Shown here: positions 25,821 to 33,747 of the stretch, piece by piece
Numbering within the stretch: the stretch's first letter is position 1
How the letters are laid out: each line of letters opens with the position of its first letter
Assembly: GCF_000269865.1 (NCBI RefSeq)
Contig: NZ_AKKV01000023.1
Span: 1-64,000 of the forward strand
Origin: Fictibacillus macauensis ZFHKF-1
GTDB lineage: Bacteria > Bacillota > Bacilli > Bacillales > Fictibacillaceae
Reading direction: 5' to 3'
DNA length: 64,000 bases
Program-made: the position numbers and the translations under genes
Notes under the pieces: model-generated
Databases searched by the model: none
Seen by the model: only the letters and a program-made list of their open reading frames with translations
What the model was told of the DNA's origin: nothing

Positions 25821-26305
25821 TACTCCTGCATCATTAACGTTTGTTCCTCTAACAGCTGCTTACACACTTCATAACATTTTTCCACATGAGCATTGCCAAG
25901 GTATCTCATCGCTGAAAAACTAATCGAGGCAGCCACTGCTTGCCCGACAAACGGCACGAATTTCGTCACTTGTTTGACAGCTATTTTTTTCGTTGTTTTC
26001 TTTAAGAGGGCGGCTAACATCTTTTTCGTCACCACACGTCCTATGTATTCACTCCCAAGCGACGTTGCTAGCACTAATATCCTCCCTTTTACAGCTGAAC
26101 TGACTCGCTCAAGCTGACTCGGACTTAAGCCGAATTTTTCATTGATTGTTTTCACTAGCTCATACATAATCGTCAAATCCGCACCAACATCTAGTCCTAA
26201 CACGGGAACTACCGCCGCCGCTGCCGAAGCAGATGCTCGTTTATTTACCATCTGACGGCATTCTACGCGCAGTTCCTCAAGCTCACTCATCGTTTTTGGA
26301 ATCAT
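25820..26305 (-). CDS. DUF697-like protein
   Basis: 161 aa. Two hydrophobic, Ala/Val-rich segments: AAAVVPVLGLDVGADLTIMY (about 29-48) and FVPFVGQAVAASISFSAMRY (about 116-135). The PxxGxxxGxxxT pattern recalls DUF697 domains found with GTPases. AAGGAG precedes the ATG. Function unknown. Confidence 0.65.
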   Translation of the reverse strand: MIPKTMSELEELRVECRQMVNKRASASAAAAVVPVLGLDVGADLTIMYELVKTINEKFGLSPSQLERVSSAVKGRILVLATSLGSEYIGRVVTKKMLAALLKKTTKKIAVKQVTKFVPFVGQAVAASISFSAMRYLGNAHVEKCYEVCKQLLEEQTLMMQE

Positions 26306-26367
26306 AGTTCATCACTCCTTTTTCTTACGTTTCCCTAAAGTGGAAGAAAAGAAGCATACTTAAGCAT

Positions 26368-26619
26368 TCACGGTCCACACGTTCCCACGAAAACAAGCAC
26401 TGGGGAAAGCATAATCGATATAAACAATACTGGAATTGTTAAGATCTTGGAGCTCTTATTGAAACGCAAGAAACCAGCAAGATAGCCACCCGCTACGACA
26501 ACGAGTAAAAAGGCAATAAATGAATAGAATGTAAAATACTCATTCAAGTCACTAATCCATACCACTAAAAAGATGATTTGCAGCGCAAGTACCGCAAGAA
26601 GAAATGTGTTCTTTATCAT
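26368..26619 (-). CDS. Small membrane protein
   Basis: 83 aa, three hydrophobic helices with a charged FNKSSK loop. ATG 26619 is favoured by spacing from TTAGGATG. Unrecognised. Confidence 0.55.
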   Translation of the reverse strand: MIKNTFLLAVLALQIIFLVVWISDLNEYFTFYSFIAFLLVVVAGGYLAGFLRFNKSSKILTIPVLFISIMLSPVLVFVGTCGP

Positions 26620-26735
26620 GATGTTCATCCTAACTGATGTTTTTGTAGATAAATATTACTACAAAGGATTTTTTTGTCAACTTATTGTATAATGAGACTA
26701 AATCACAAATACAACAGAATGGGAGTGTATAGTAG

Positions 26736-26999
26736 ATGTGGGAATTACCGCTTTATCTTATATTTGCTCCAATTTTAACGTTAGGTATATCCTTGCTATT
26801 CGGTTTAAAACATAAAAATATGTATCTTGCTCCTTTAATTATTTTCATTGCTCTCAATATACCAACCCTTCTCGTACCGCTCTATCAAAACGTCGGACGT
26901 GGCGCGATGTTTGGTTATGCGCTGTTCTTTAGCTTTATATCTTTCTTCATTTCCTTTCTAGCCATTCGTATTAAAACACTGCGAAGTAAACTGTCATAA
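26736..26999 (+). CDS. Small membrane protein, YbeF/YesK-like
   Basis: 87 aa with three hydrophobic segments (2-21, 28-48, 57-76). The pattern and length fit small Bacillus membrane families such as DUF2651 (YbeF), by resemblance only. GGGAGTG precedes the ATG. Confidence 0.6.
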   Translation: MWELPLYLIFAPILTLGISLLFGLKHKNMYLAPLIIFIALNIPTLLVPLYQNVGRGAMFGYALFFSFISFFISFLAIRIKTLRSKLS

Positions 27000-27013
27000 G
27001 CTATTTGCATACA

Positions 27014-27043
27014 AAAGGAGATCAGGCCTCCCTGATCTCTTTT
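27014..27043. terminator. Terminator
   Basis: AAAGGAGATCAGG-CCTC-CCTGATCTCTTTT, between convergent genes. Confidence 0.85.
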
Positions 27044-27080
27044 ATCAAAATTAATATTGAGATTTCGTTACAATCAGTCT

Positions 27081-27503
27081 TTATTTTTTATGCACTTTGA
27101 CAAAAATTGTTCCGAACAATTTTTGATCGACATATGCGTCTAACTTCCACATGCCAGCGTGAGGTAGTGACATGATCGATGGAATGTGGGCATCTGCCCC
27201 ATTGTTTGCATCCCCGGTAACATCACGTATAAGCGACACTTCCTCGTCTGTTTTCTGTGATGTGGCAATAACTTTAAATGGTTTATCAGGCAAATCTTTA
27301 GAGCCCCACAAATGCCACATATATTTCTGTTCTTCGTTAGGATAAAATCTTACATTTTCGGAATCATCGTATATAAAACCAATTTTCTCTTTTTCACCAA
27401 TCATCGTATAACTACCAGATTCAAACAACGAGCTTTCTTTCCACTCATCTTGGCTACAAGCAGTTAGAAAAAGGATAAAAAGGGCTACAACGATTTTTTT
27501 CAT
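27081..27503 (-). CDS. DUF4871 lipoprotein
   Basis: 140 aa. Lipoprotein signal ending FLTAC (Cys16), then a beta-sandwich-like domain with GEKEKIGFIYDD, WHLWGS and LPHAGMWKLDAYVDQKLFGTIFVKV. This matches the DUF4871 family of Bacillus surface lipoproteins. AAGGAGGAGG lies upstream of the ATG. Function unknown. Confidence 0.75.
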   Translation of the reverse strand: MKKIVVALFILFLTACSQDEWKESSLFESGSYTMIGEKEKIGFIYDDSENVRFYPNEEQKYMWHLWGSKDLPDKPFKVIATSQKTDEEVSLIRDVTGDANNGADAHIPSIMSLPHAGMWKLDAYVDQKLFGTIFVKVHKK

Positions 27504-27566
27504 TCAACTAACCTCCTCCTTTTTAATATTTTACCATAAAATACCATAATTTCTCTTGCTCATCAT

Positions 27567-27600
27567 AAAAAAAAAACGCTCAAAATTACTGAGCGTTTTG
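27567..27600. terminator. Terminator downstream of rlmN region
   Basis: AAACGCTCA-AAATTAC-TGAGCGTTTT flanked by A-runs. Confidence 0.75.
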
Positions 27601-27673
27601 GAATGTTATTTTTATAGTGTAATGAATGAGTTTCTTTCACACTACATAGACTGTTGCATTTCTCTTTTTGTGT

Positions 27674-28732
27674 CTATGCCTCTTTATTAATTTGCTTACT
27701 TCGAAGTTGTCCGCAAGCGGCATCAATGTCTGAACCGTGTTCTTGGCGAATTTTACAGTTGATACCGTTCTTTTTCAACGTATCATAAAATTCAAGCACG
27801 GAGCGTTCTTCGCTGCGCTGATACTGACTATGCTCATCTACAGGATTGTATGGAATGAGATTCACGTATAAGCGTTTTTTCTTATCGTGAAGCAGCTGAG
27901 CAAGTTCGAGCGCTTCTTTTTTATGATCATTCACATCTCGAAGCAAAATATACTCGATCGTTAAGCGGCGATTTGTTTTTTCTAGATAATAGTCAACAGC
28001 TTCCATGAGTGGTTCAAGTGGAATGGCCTTGTTGATTTTCATGATTTTCGTACGAAGTTCATTATTCGGCGCATGCAGTGATAGCGCAAGGTTCACTTGC
28101 AGTCCGCTATCTGCAAATTCACGCATTTTTTTCGCTAAACCACTTGTAGAAACTGTAATTCGACGCGCAGCTACAGCTAATCCTTTATGATCCGTGATGA
28201 TGTGAATAAAGTTTTTCATATTCTCAAAGTTATCGAACGGCTCACCGATTCCCATCACGACAATATGCGTTACTTTCTCTTGCTCGCCCCGCGCATCTAG
28301 CTCGAGCTGTACGCGCATAATTTGTTCAACAACTTCGCCACCTGAAAGATCACGGCTTTTCGCTAACAAGCCACTCGCACAAAAGCTACAGCCGATGTTA
28401 CAGCCGACTTGTGTTGTTACACAAACTGATAATCCGTATTTATGACGCATTAATACCGTTTCAATTAAATTGCCATCTTGTAGGCGAAAAAGAAACTTAA
28501 TAGTGCCGTCTTGCGATTCTTGCTTCACGTGCTGTGTCATCGTTTCAATCACAAAATGCTCACTCAACAATTGAATACAGTCTGGATTCACATCTGTCAT
28601 CAAACTAAAATCAGTTACGCGTGTTCTATATAAATACTCCCAAACTTGCTGCGCACGAAACGGACGATGACCGCGTTCGCCAAGCCAAGCAGTAAGCTGT
28701 TGCAATGTTAACCCGTAAATGGATGTTTTCAT
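27674..28732 (-). CDS. rlmN: 23S rRNA (adenine2503-C2)-methyltransferase
   Basis: 352-aa radical SAM enzyme that methylates A2503 of 23S rRNA and A37 of some tRNAs. The 4Fe-4S cluster Cys triad is C111, C115 and C118 (CNIGCSFC). The second functional Cys near the C-terminus is C340 (DAACGQL). [10 protein letters not shown] and [10 protein letters not shown] are further family motifs. GAGGG precedes the ATG. Length is standard. A Cfr resistance enzyme is excluded by context and family features, though the two are related. Confidence 0.95.
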   Translation of the reverse strand: MKTSIYGLTLQQLTAWLGERGHRPFRAQQVWEYLYRTRVTDFSLMTDVNPDCIQLLSEHFVIETMTQHVKQESQDGTIKFLFRLQDGNLIETVLMRHKYGLSVCVTTQVGCNIGCSFCASGLLAKSRDLSGGEVVEQIMRVQLELDARGEQEKVTHIVVMGIGEPFDNFENMKNFIHIITDHKGLAVAARRITVSTSGLAKKMREFADSGLQVNLALSLHAPNNELRTKIMKINKAIPLEPLMEAVDYYLEKTNRRLTIEYILLRDVNDHKKEALELAQLLHDKKKRLYVNLIPYNPVDEHSQYQRSEERSVLEFYDTLKKNGINCKIRQEHGSDIDAACGQLRSKQINKEA

Positions 28733-28834
28733 CGTTGTACCCTCTTTTCAAAAAATACCTTCTGCTATCTTACCATACTCATTATAACCAAATCATCTAT
28801 AAATAGCGGAAGTTACGCAAAGAGCGTTTCCATT

Positions 28835-29581
28835 TTATACAGCGGTTAACGGTACCTTCTTCACTTGTCGCTTACTGCACGTATGATCAATGGAATAAGC
28901 AGTATAGTCATTCCCTTCAATGACTAAAGCGTGCAGCCAACCACCGTAATGACAGCCTCCATCAATATTAATTTCCTGATTATCATTGTTGAGCCATACG
29001 TCGTAATGATCTTTATGTAAAATCACTGTTGGTGTGTGACCGTGGATAATGATTTTCCCCGTTTTTTGCGGCTTCTCCCAAAACGCCGAGCGAATCCAGC
29101 GGAAGTCTCGCTTAGACGTTTGACGCCAATCATCAAGCTCCGGATTAATGCCCGCATGAACAAACAAATGCCGCTCATCTTCATAATAAAGCGGTAAATT
29201 TTTCAAAAACGTAATCTCATCGCGGTAGTTTTTAAAAATACACTTTTTCGCCTGCACTTTATAAGAAGAGATGCCATACGGCTTACAAAAGCTTTTCACC
29301 GTCTTTTTGCCGCCATCGATTTGCAAATAGCGCTTACGATCTTCCATGCGCCATAACCATTTTAAAAATAAGTTTTCATGATTGCCAGCAAGCGCCACTG
29401 CATTTTCTGTTTCTACGAGGTTTTTTACCGTCGCGACAACGCGCGCTGCATCGGGACCACGATCGACATAATCACCTAAAAATATAAGCTTGTCGCCACT
29501 TCCATATTTCACATCTGACAGTAGGGCCATCAGTGGCTCATAATGACCATGAATATCTGACATAACAATCGTTCTTGACAT
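28835..29581 (-). CDS. PPP-family serine/threonine phosphatase / metallophosphoesterase
   Basis: 248 aa. All metal-binding motifs are present: SDIHGHY (8-14), GDYVDRG (36-42), GNHE (66-69), FVHAG and IHGHTP. It resembles bacterial PrpE/PrpA-type protein phosphatases and diadenosine tetraphosphatases. GGAAGGG lies before the ATG. Cytosolic; substrate not inferable. Confidence 0.85.
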   Translation of the reverse strand: MSRTIVMSDIHGHYEPLMALLSDVKYGSGDKLIFLGDYVDRGPDAARVVATVKNLVETENAVALAGNHENLFLKWLWRMEDRKRYLQIDGGKKTVKSFCKPYGISSYKVQAKKCIFKNYRDEITFLKNLPLYYEDERHLFVHAGINPELDDWRQTSKRDFRWIRSAFWEKPQKTGKIIIHGHTPTVILHKDHYDVWLNNDNQEINIDGGCHYGGWLHALVIEGNDYTAYSIDHTCSKRQVKKVPLTAV

Positions 29582-29870
29582 GGGAAACCCTTCCTTTCTG
29601 CTCTCTTACGTAGTATAAGCTATAGAACGCCCATTCTCCATAGAAAGAGGCCATACAAAAGAAGGAGCACAACATACATACTAAGCTTCCTCACTGTAAA
29701 CTTCACAAGTAGTTCATGAGCTGCCCAGTCTATATAGAGAAGACAAACAACTTCTTATGCTAAGAAAGTCCGTATCTCCGTATATTGAATACCGCAGAAT
29801 TACTATTAAGTTCTTATTTATGCCATTGTACTATTTATCACATTTATTGCTATATTTTGTTACTCTAGAC
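29582..29870. other. Intergenic stretch, no gene seen
   Basis: About 290 AT-rich bases between the phosphatase start and the next terminator. Both strands were read; short ORFs lack ribosome sites and no stable structure stands out. Confidence 0.5.
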
Positions 29871-29911
29871 AAAAAAGCAGCATGCTCCGCTTTAAGCGAA
29901 GCATGCTGCTA
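29871..29911 (-). terminator. Strong terminator
   Basis: AGCAGCATGCT-C-CGCTTTAAGCG-A-AGCATGCTGCT with T-run on the minus strand, ending the 3D-domain gene. Confidence 0.9.
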
Positions 29912-29930
29912 TGATTTTTAGTATACTAAA

Positions 29931-30305
29931 CTACTTTAAGATGGTTACTGTTACGTTATGAATGCGTCCAAGCTTACGAACAGTACGGTCAGATTTATTT
30001 ACATACAAATCAATAATTCTACCTTTGATGGCTCCACCCGTGTCGTCTGCTCTACGTTTAATTTTCTTTCCGTTCGGGAATTTAATTTCTACCCATGTTC
30101 CTAGTTTAATTACACGTGGGTCTACAGCGATTGTTACGCCATCTTTCGTGCGACGTCCACTTGCTGTCAGGCCGCTTTCATTATAATGCGTTACTTGAAA
30201 TCCTGTCATACGTTTTTTATATGTAGATCGTGCTTCTGCTGGATTGCTCACCATTAACGTGAAGACTTGCAAGAACACTACTAATGCCACTATTAATTTC
30301 TTCAT
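29931..30305 (-). CDS. Secreted 3D-domain protein
   Basis: 124 aa. Signal peptide ends near NPAEA (about residue 25). The 3D domain includes YNESGLTASG, VAVDPRVIKLGT-like IAVDPRVIKLGTWV, and ADDTGGAIKGRIIDLY with its three aspartates. Such domains (YocH, YuiC, MltA-like fold) act in cell-wall turnover. It lacks LysM domains, so is a minimal version. GGGGG is placed before the ATG. Confidence 0.85.
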   Translation of the reverse strand: MKKLIVALVVFLQVFTLMVSNPAEARSTYKKRMTGFQVTHYNESGLTASGRRTKDGVTIAVDPRVIKLGTWVEIKFPNGKKIKRRADDTGGAIKGRIIDLYVNKSDRTVRKLGRIHNVTVTILK

Positions 30306-30570
30306 AAAGAAAAAGTTCCCCCTTGGTTATATTAAGGAAATATATACTAAAATTACTAACACTAATAAAATACCAGAGAAATGTATCAATCATATTACAA
30401 CCACATTAAAAAACAGAAACAACCGACATAAAAAATTTCGAAAATTTAATTATTAATTATAGTAACTATCGAACAAAACCTTTTCCCATCAGGCTTTCCT
30501 CCCTATATCGCGTCATGTTTTATTAATAAATTTCTAAAAGTTTATCAAAAGAAAATTTATATAAAAATAA

Positions 30571-30619
30571 AAAACTCGGCAATCCTGCCTTATTCTAAAG
30601 GGTACGATTGCCGAGTTTA
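30571..30619 (-). terminator. Terminator after the peptidase-like gene
   Basis: AAACTCGGCAATC...GATTGCCGAGTTT stem at the 3' end of the minus-strand gene. Confidence 0.8.
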
Positions 30620-30620
30620 T

Positions 30621-31355
30621 TTAACTTTGGATTGCACGTTCTGCCTTTAACCATGCATGCCATCGAGCTTCAAACACCTCTTTTTCCAAGCGGGTTGCTT
30701 CATACACGGCCTGATCACTGCCTTGTACTACAATTGCTTTTATAAGATCTTGACCATACGTTACATCTAAAAAGCGAACAAGCGTCCATCCCCAAATATA
30801 AGAGAGGAGAATACTATTTTCGACCTCTTCTAAACTTGGAAGCTCACGTGTTTGAATCGCCCGCTGTACAGGATCCCGAAACTCTACATCCGTTCGCCAC
30901 TGATTGGATAAGTAAATAGCTAAGCCTTCTTCAAGCCACCGTGGCGTCATTTCTAAATTACTTGTAAAATGCTCATGATACACATGCGTTAATTCATGAC
31001 AGAGCAAGCGTTCATACTCTGTTTTTTCATACGTATAAATAGAATGCGAAGGATACGCATCCGGTGAAAGAAGAACAAGCTCTTTACGCTGCATTTGCGC
31101 AATTCTACTTTCACGTGATGGCACTTCAATATTAACTTTCAAAACGTCTACTACAAGCTGCTCATACCATCTTCTCGTCGGTACTAAATACACCATCACT
31201 TCAACAGGACGAGTCGGCACTCCAAAAAACGCTTCTAGCTTACTTGCTGCTTTCTTTAACCCATCAAGTGTTTCTTCTACATAATTCTCTTTTATATAAT
31301 ATAGCTGGATCTGACCATCACAGCAGCAAGAGAACTCTTTCAATATGCTGCTCAT
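30621..31355 (-). CDS. Peptidase-MA-like zinc metallopeptidase
   Basis: 244 aa. Gluzincin motif HELTH at 120-124 and the third ligand in WLEEGLAIYLS (Glu143) are intact, as in Peptidase_MA_2 proteins. No signal peptide, so cytosolic. AAAGGAGGG lies before the ATG. It is transcribed away from the five-peptide operon, and a paralogue that lost the zinc site flanks the other side (32315-32980). A role in peptide processing or self-protection is inference from position only. Confidence 0.82.
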   Translation of the reverse strand: MSSILKEFSCCCDGQIQLYYIKENYVEETLDGLKKAASKLEAFFGVPTRPVEVMVYLVPTRRWYEQLVVDVLKVNIEVPSRESRIAQMQRKELVLLSPDAYPSHSIYTYEKTEYERLLCHELTHVYHEHFTSNLEMTPRWLEEGLAIYLSNQWRTDVEFRDPVQRAIQTRELPSLEEVENSILLSYIWGWTLVRFLDVTYGQDLIKAIVVQGSDQAVYEATRLEKEVFEARWHAWLKAERAIQS

Positions 31356-31398
31356 AGGCTCCCTCCTTTTCCTTATACACTATCTTTCGCTTTCTCAG

Positions 31399-31422
31399 AA
31401 AAAAACTCCTTTTTTAGGAGTT
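31399..31422. terminator. Small hairpin with T-run
   Basis: AACTCCT-TTTT-AGGAGTT; on the minus strand it is followed by TTTTTTT. It could end antisense transcripts leaving the peptide region. Confidence 0.5.
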
Positions 31423-31529
31423 ATGAGGACACTGCACAGTTTATTCTTCTAATTGCCACTATCAATTATTTCGTTATGTAAATAACAAGTTGAACAAGGA
31501 TTAATTTTCGATATTTTCTGAAAATTTCG

Positions 31530-31558
31530 TTGCTTTTTGTATTTTCATAGCTTATGAT
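31530..31558 (+). promoter_or_regulatory. Promoter of the five-peptide operon
   Basis: TTGCTT (31530-31535), exactly 17 bases, TATGAT (31553-31558). The first peptide ATG is at 31600. Near-consensus SigA promoter. Confidence 0.7.
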
Positions 31559-31599
31559 AAATACAAGTTAACTATTTCAAACAAAAAGGAGATGTTCAC

Positions 31600-31689
31600 A
31601 TGAACGTAATCCACACACTAATGAATATCGTTAATTTCCTGCTTCACAATCCAGTTACCGATTTCTTAAGACATCTCTTTCATCATTAA
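31600..31689 (+). CDS. Amphipathic peptide 1 of tandem five-gene array
   Basis: 29 aa. AAGGAG precedes the ATG. Begins MNVIHTLMNIVNFLLHNP and ends DFLRHLFHH. Hydrophobic residues recur every three to four positions, giving an amphipathic helix; charge comes from one Arg, one Asp and several His. No leader or signal. The most divergent of copies 1-4. Confidence 0.75.
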   Translation: MNVIHTLMNIVNFLLHNPVTDFLRHLFHH

Positions 31690-31749
31690 ACGAACAAGTA
31701 CAATTCGCACTAACTCATCACACTACTAATCGCACAAGGAGCTGGTCTC

Positions 31750-31839
31750 ATGAATGTCGTCCAAACAGTACTAAATGTCGTTAATCTCTTGCTTCATAAT
31801 CCAGTTGTAGATGCTTTAAAACAGTTATTCCATCATTGA
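31750..31839 (+). CDS. Amphipathic peptide 2
   Basis: 29 aa, MNVVQTVLNVVNLLLHNP then VVDALKQLFHH. AAGGAG is about ten bases before the ATG. The spacer and ribosome site are the same as in copies 3 and 4. It carries Lys and Gln where copies 3 and 4 have Arg-Arg. Confidence 0.8.
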   Translation: MNVVQTVLNVVNLLLHNPVVDALKQLFHH

Positions 31840-31900
31840 TTAAGGCTACATAAAGTCGCAGTAACTCTTCACACTACTAATTATACAAGGAGCTGGTCTC

Positions 31901-31990
31901 ATGAATGTTATCCAAACAGTACTAAATTTCATTAATTTCTTGCTTCATAATCCCATTGTGGATGCTTTGAGACGATTGTTCCATCATTAA
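31901..31990 (+). CDS. Amphipathic peptide 3
   Basis: 29 aa, MNVIQTVLNFINFLLHNP then IVDALRRLFHH. Same ribosome site as copies 2 and 4. Phe and Ile replace Val at positions 10-11, conserving hydrophobicity. Confidence 0.8.
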   Translation: MNVIQTVLNFINFLLHNPIVDALRRLFHH

Positions 31991-32051
31991 ACAAAACAAC
32001 GTATAGCCGCACTACTTCATCACACTACTAATCACACAAGGAGCTGGTCTC

Positions 32052-32141
32052 ATGAATGTCGTCCAAACAGTACTAAATGTCGTTAATTTCTTGCTTCATA
32101 ATCCCATTGTGGATGCTTTGAGACGATTGTTCCATCATTAA
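32052..32141 (+). CDS. Amphipathic peptide 4
   Basis: 29 aa, MNVVQTVLNVVNFLLHNP then IVDALRRLFHH. Its N-terminal half is like copy 2 and its C-terminal half like copy 3, which suggests recombination between repeats. Confidence 0.8.
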   Translation: MNVVQTVLNVVNFLLHNPIVDALRRLFHH

Positions 32142-32166
32142 TTTCTGTTAGAAAGGAAAAGATCTC

Positions 32167-32250
32167 ATGACGATTATTGACCGTCTTATTCATCATTTAT
32201 ATAGTATTATTCTAAGTCCTGTCATAGAGATCTTTAAACCTTTTCATTAA
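32167..32250 (+). CDS. Amphipathic peptide 5, divergent member
   Basis: 27 aa, MTIIDRLIHHLYSIILSP then VIEIFKPFH. GAAAGGAAAAG precedes the ATG, 25 bases after copy 4. Sequence differs but length, helical amphipathicity, central Pro and terminal His are kept, so it is likely a distinct component of the same system. Confidence 0.7.
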   Translation: MTIIDRLIHHLYSIILSPVIEIFKPFH

Positions 32251-32271
32251 GTTTTTTTACAACCTACCAAG

Positions 32272-32314
32272 AACCTGGCCGGAGATTACATAGCGCACTC
32301 CTGCTGGGTTTTTT
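32272..32314. terminator. Terminator of the five-peptide operon
   Basis: AACCTGGCCGGAG...CTCCTGCTGGGTTTTTT, wobble-paired stem followed by a T-run. It lies between peptide 5 and a convergent gene. Confidence 0.75.
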
Positions 32315-32980
32315 CTATGATAAGGCAGGCGATTGAAATGTACTAGTCAGCCATCGCTGCCAATTTGCCTCTCCGTTTTTCCCAAGCAATTCAAATAGGT
32401 TAGCAACTTTTCCTGTCGCTAGGTCATACAGGGCTTCTTCGCCATACTCTTCTTCTATAAAACGAACAAGCAACGCGCTCCATATACGGTCACTTTTAAA
32501 AGATTGCTCAATGTCGCGAATTGTAAGGTGATTTTTTTTATCGATACGATGCACGCGCTCATCGCACACTAAATAAACAGCAAGGCCCTTTTTCAACCAA
32601 TTCGGTAGTTCCGTTTCTCTGTGCATTGCGCTGTACATAGCAATCATTTCTGAACACATAAGTTCTTGATATCCTTGATCATCATAGGAAGGAAAATAAG
32701 CAGCGGGCGAAAGAAGTACAAGCTCTACACCTTGCGCTTGAGCGAATAGGGTAGGAGAAGGGGTTTTTTTTAGAATGTTAGTAACCGTACGCATAAAGGC
32801 TTGCCGATGACTTACAAGATATACAGTGAGCTCTATTGGCTTCTTTTGATGAAAAAAAGCACTTACTTTCTGCTGAGCCTTGTGTAACCCATCTAACGTT
32901 TCTCTTTTGTAATCGTCCTCTGTATACAATAATCGTACAGAATGTTCCTGAGAAAATAAAAAACGAGTCAATGGTTTCAC
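32315..32980 (-). CDS. Peptidase-MA-like paralogue lacking the zinc site
   Basis: About 221 aa, aligned end to end with the peptidase-like protein at 30621-31355 (ETLDGL, VYLVxxR, ELVLLSP, GLAxYL). At the active site HELTH reads SEMIA and LEEGLA reads LKKGLA, so both His ligands and the Glu ligand are gone. It is probably a non-catalytic binding protein. GTG 32980 fits both AAAGGAG upstream and the paralogue length; an ATG at 33010 is an alternative. Confidence 0.75.
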   Translation of the reverse strand: MKPLTRFLFSQEHSVRLLYTEDDYKRETLDGLHKAQQKVSAFFHQKKPIELTVYLVSHRQAFMRTVTNILKKTPSPTLFAQAQGVELVLLSPAAYFPSYDDQGYQELMCSEMIAMYSAMHRETELPNWLKKGLAVYLVCDERVHRIDKKNHLTIRDIEQSFKSDRIWSALLVRFIEEEYGEEALYDLATGKVANLFELLGKNGEANWQRWLTSTFQSPALS

Positions 32981-33225
32981 AACAATACAACTCCTTTTAG
33001 AGACAACCATTTTTGTCTCTTGCTAGTAAAAAAGACAGCATCCCTTATAACCTTCTACATCAACGAAAAAAAACCTCTTTTTCCTAAAAGAGTAACCTTT
33101 TATTCTACTAAAAATTTGTCAAAAAAAATTTCTTATAAAATTTTTAAACTAATGGTGTTTATTTTTGTAAATTATTGCTCTATAATGGCATTGCAACCAG
33201 TAAATTCTTAAATGGAGATGATTTC

Positions 33226-33615
33226 ATGTTAAAGAAATTAATGTCTTTTGGCGTATTACTCGGTATACTTTTATTTTCAATGAACACTGCTCATGCCTCT
33301 AGCAATACCTATCATTCTACTTATAGTCTTAAAGGAAGCATGTCGAGCCGCATGGTGTATGTAACTAGCACCCCAACTTTTATGGTAACAACAACACCTA
33401 CATTAGGTGCAAAAGGATCTGGACTTATTTTATCTCTACACAAACGAACAGCGACGAGTGATGTTGAAGTAGATCGCAAAACCGTTTCATCACAAGGAAA
33501 AGAAACAACTGTTTTCTTTAAAAAAGGTAGCGGCGCAGGCAATTACTATTTTGTATTTAAAAATAGTAGCGGCAAGCAAATGAAAGGTGCCGTTGATATT
33601 AGCTATAACTGGTAA
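33226..33615 (+). CDS. Small secreted protein of unknown function
   Basis: 129 aa. Signal peptide MLKKLMSFGVLLGILLFSMNTAHA, cleavage after AHA. Mature part is about 105 residues, Ser/Thr/Lys-rich and beta-like, ending GAVDISYNW. ATG 33226 follows GGAGATGATTTC. No family recognised. The layout resembles small surface or matrix proteins. Confidence 0.7.
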   Translation: MLKKLMSFGVLLGILLFSMNTAHASSNTYHSTYSLKGSMSSRMVYVTSTPTFMVTTTPTLGAKGSGLILSLHKRTATSDVEVDRKTVSSQGKETTVFFKKGSGAGNYYFVFKNSSGKQMKGAVDISYNW

Positions 33616-33621
33616 TCTTCT

Positions 33622-33656
33622 AATGACAGTAAACCATTTCGTTTGCTGTCATTTTC
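33622..33656 (+). terminator. Terminator
   Basis: AATGACAGTAAAC-CATTTC-GTTTGCTGTCATTTTC. Confidence 0.85.
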
Positions 33657-33714
33657 TATAGGGAGGATTTTCTTAGAAAGAATAGAACGGTTTAGAAAAG
33701 AGGTGATTGGAGCG

Positions 33715-33747
33715 ATGAAAAAACTAACGCTCAAAAAAAGAACATGA
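33715..33747 (+). CDS. 10-codon leader or frameshifted start of the AraC gene
   Basis: GAGGTGATTGGAGCG precedes ATG 33715, encoding MKKLTLKKRT, with its TGA inside the ATGATG start of the regulator. The regulator ATG itself has no ribosome site. Either coupling through a leader peptide, or an A-run (33733-33739) indel has split the original N-terminus. Confidence 0.4.
   Translation: MKKLTLKKRT

Larger units (their letters stand above)
31600..32141 (+). repeat. 151-bp tandem repeat carrying peptide genes
   Basis: Starts at 31750, 31901 and 32052 are exactly 151 bases apart, and the spacers share CACACTACTAAT...ACAAGGAGCTGGTCTC. The first copy (31600, 150 bases before the second) is an older, more diverged unit. 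Copies differ mainly at synonymous or conservative positions. Confidence 0.85.

Noticed and set aside
27674-28732. Cfr resistance methyltransferase
   Set aside because: Sequence pattern and stand-alone chromosomal context fit RlmN.
30244-30456. 70-aa Asn/Thr/Ile/Lys-rich ORF on the plus strand
   Set aside because: Low complexity, overlaps the signal peptide region of the 3D gene in antisense and has no ribosome site.
31600-32141. Repeat array as CRISPR or pure satellite
   Set aside because: The spacers are conserved and the units contain ORFs with preserved reading frame and ribosome sites.
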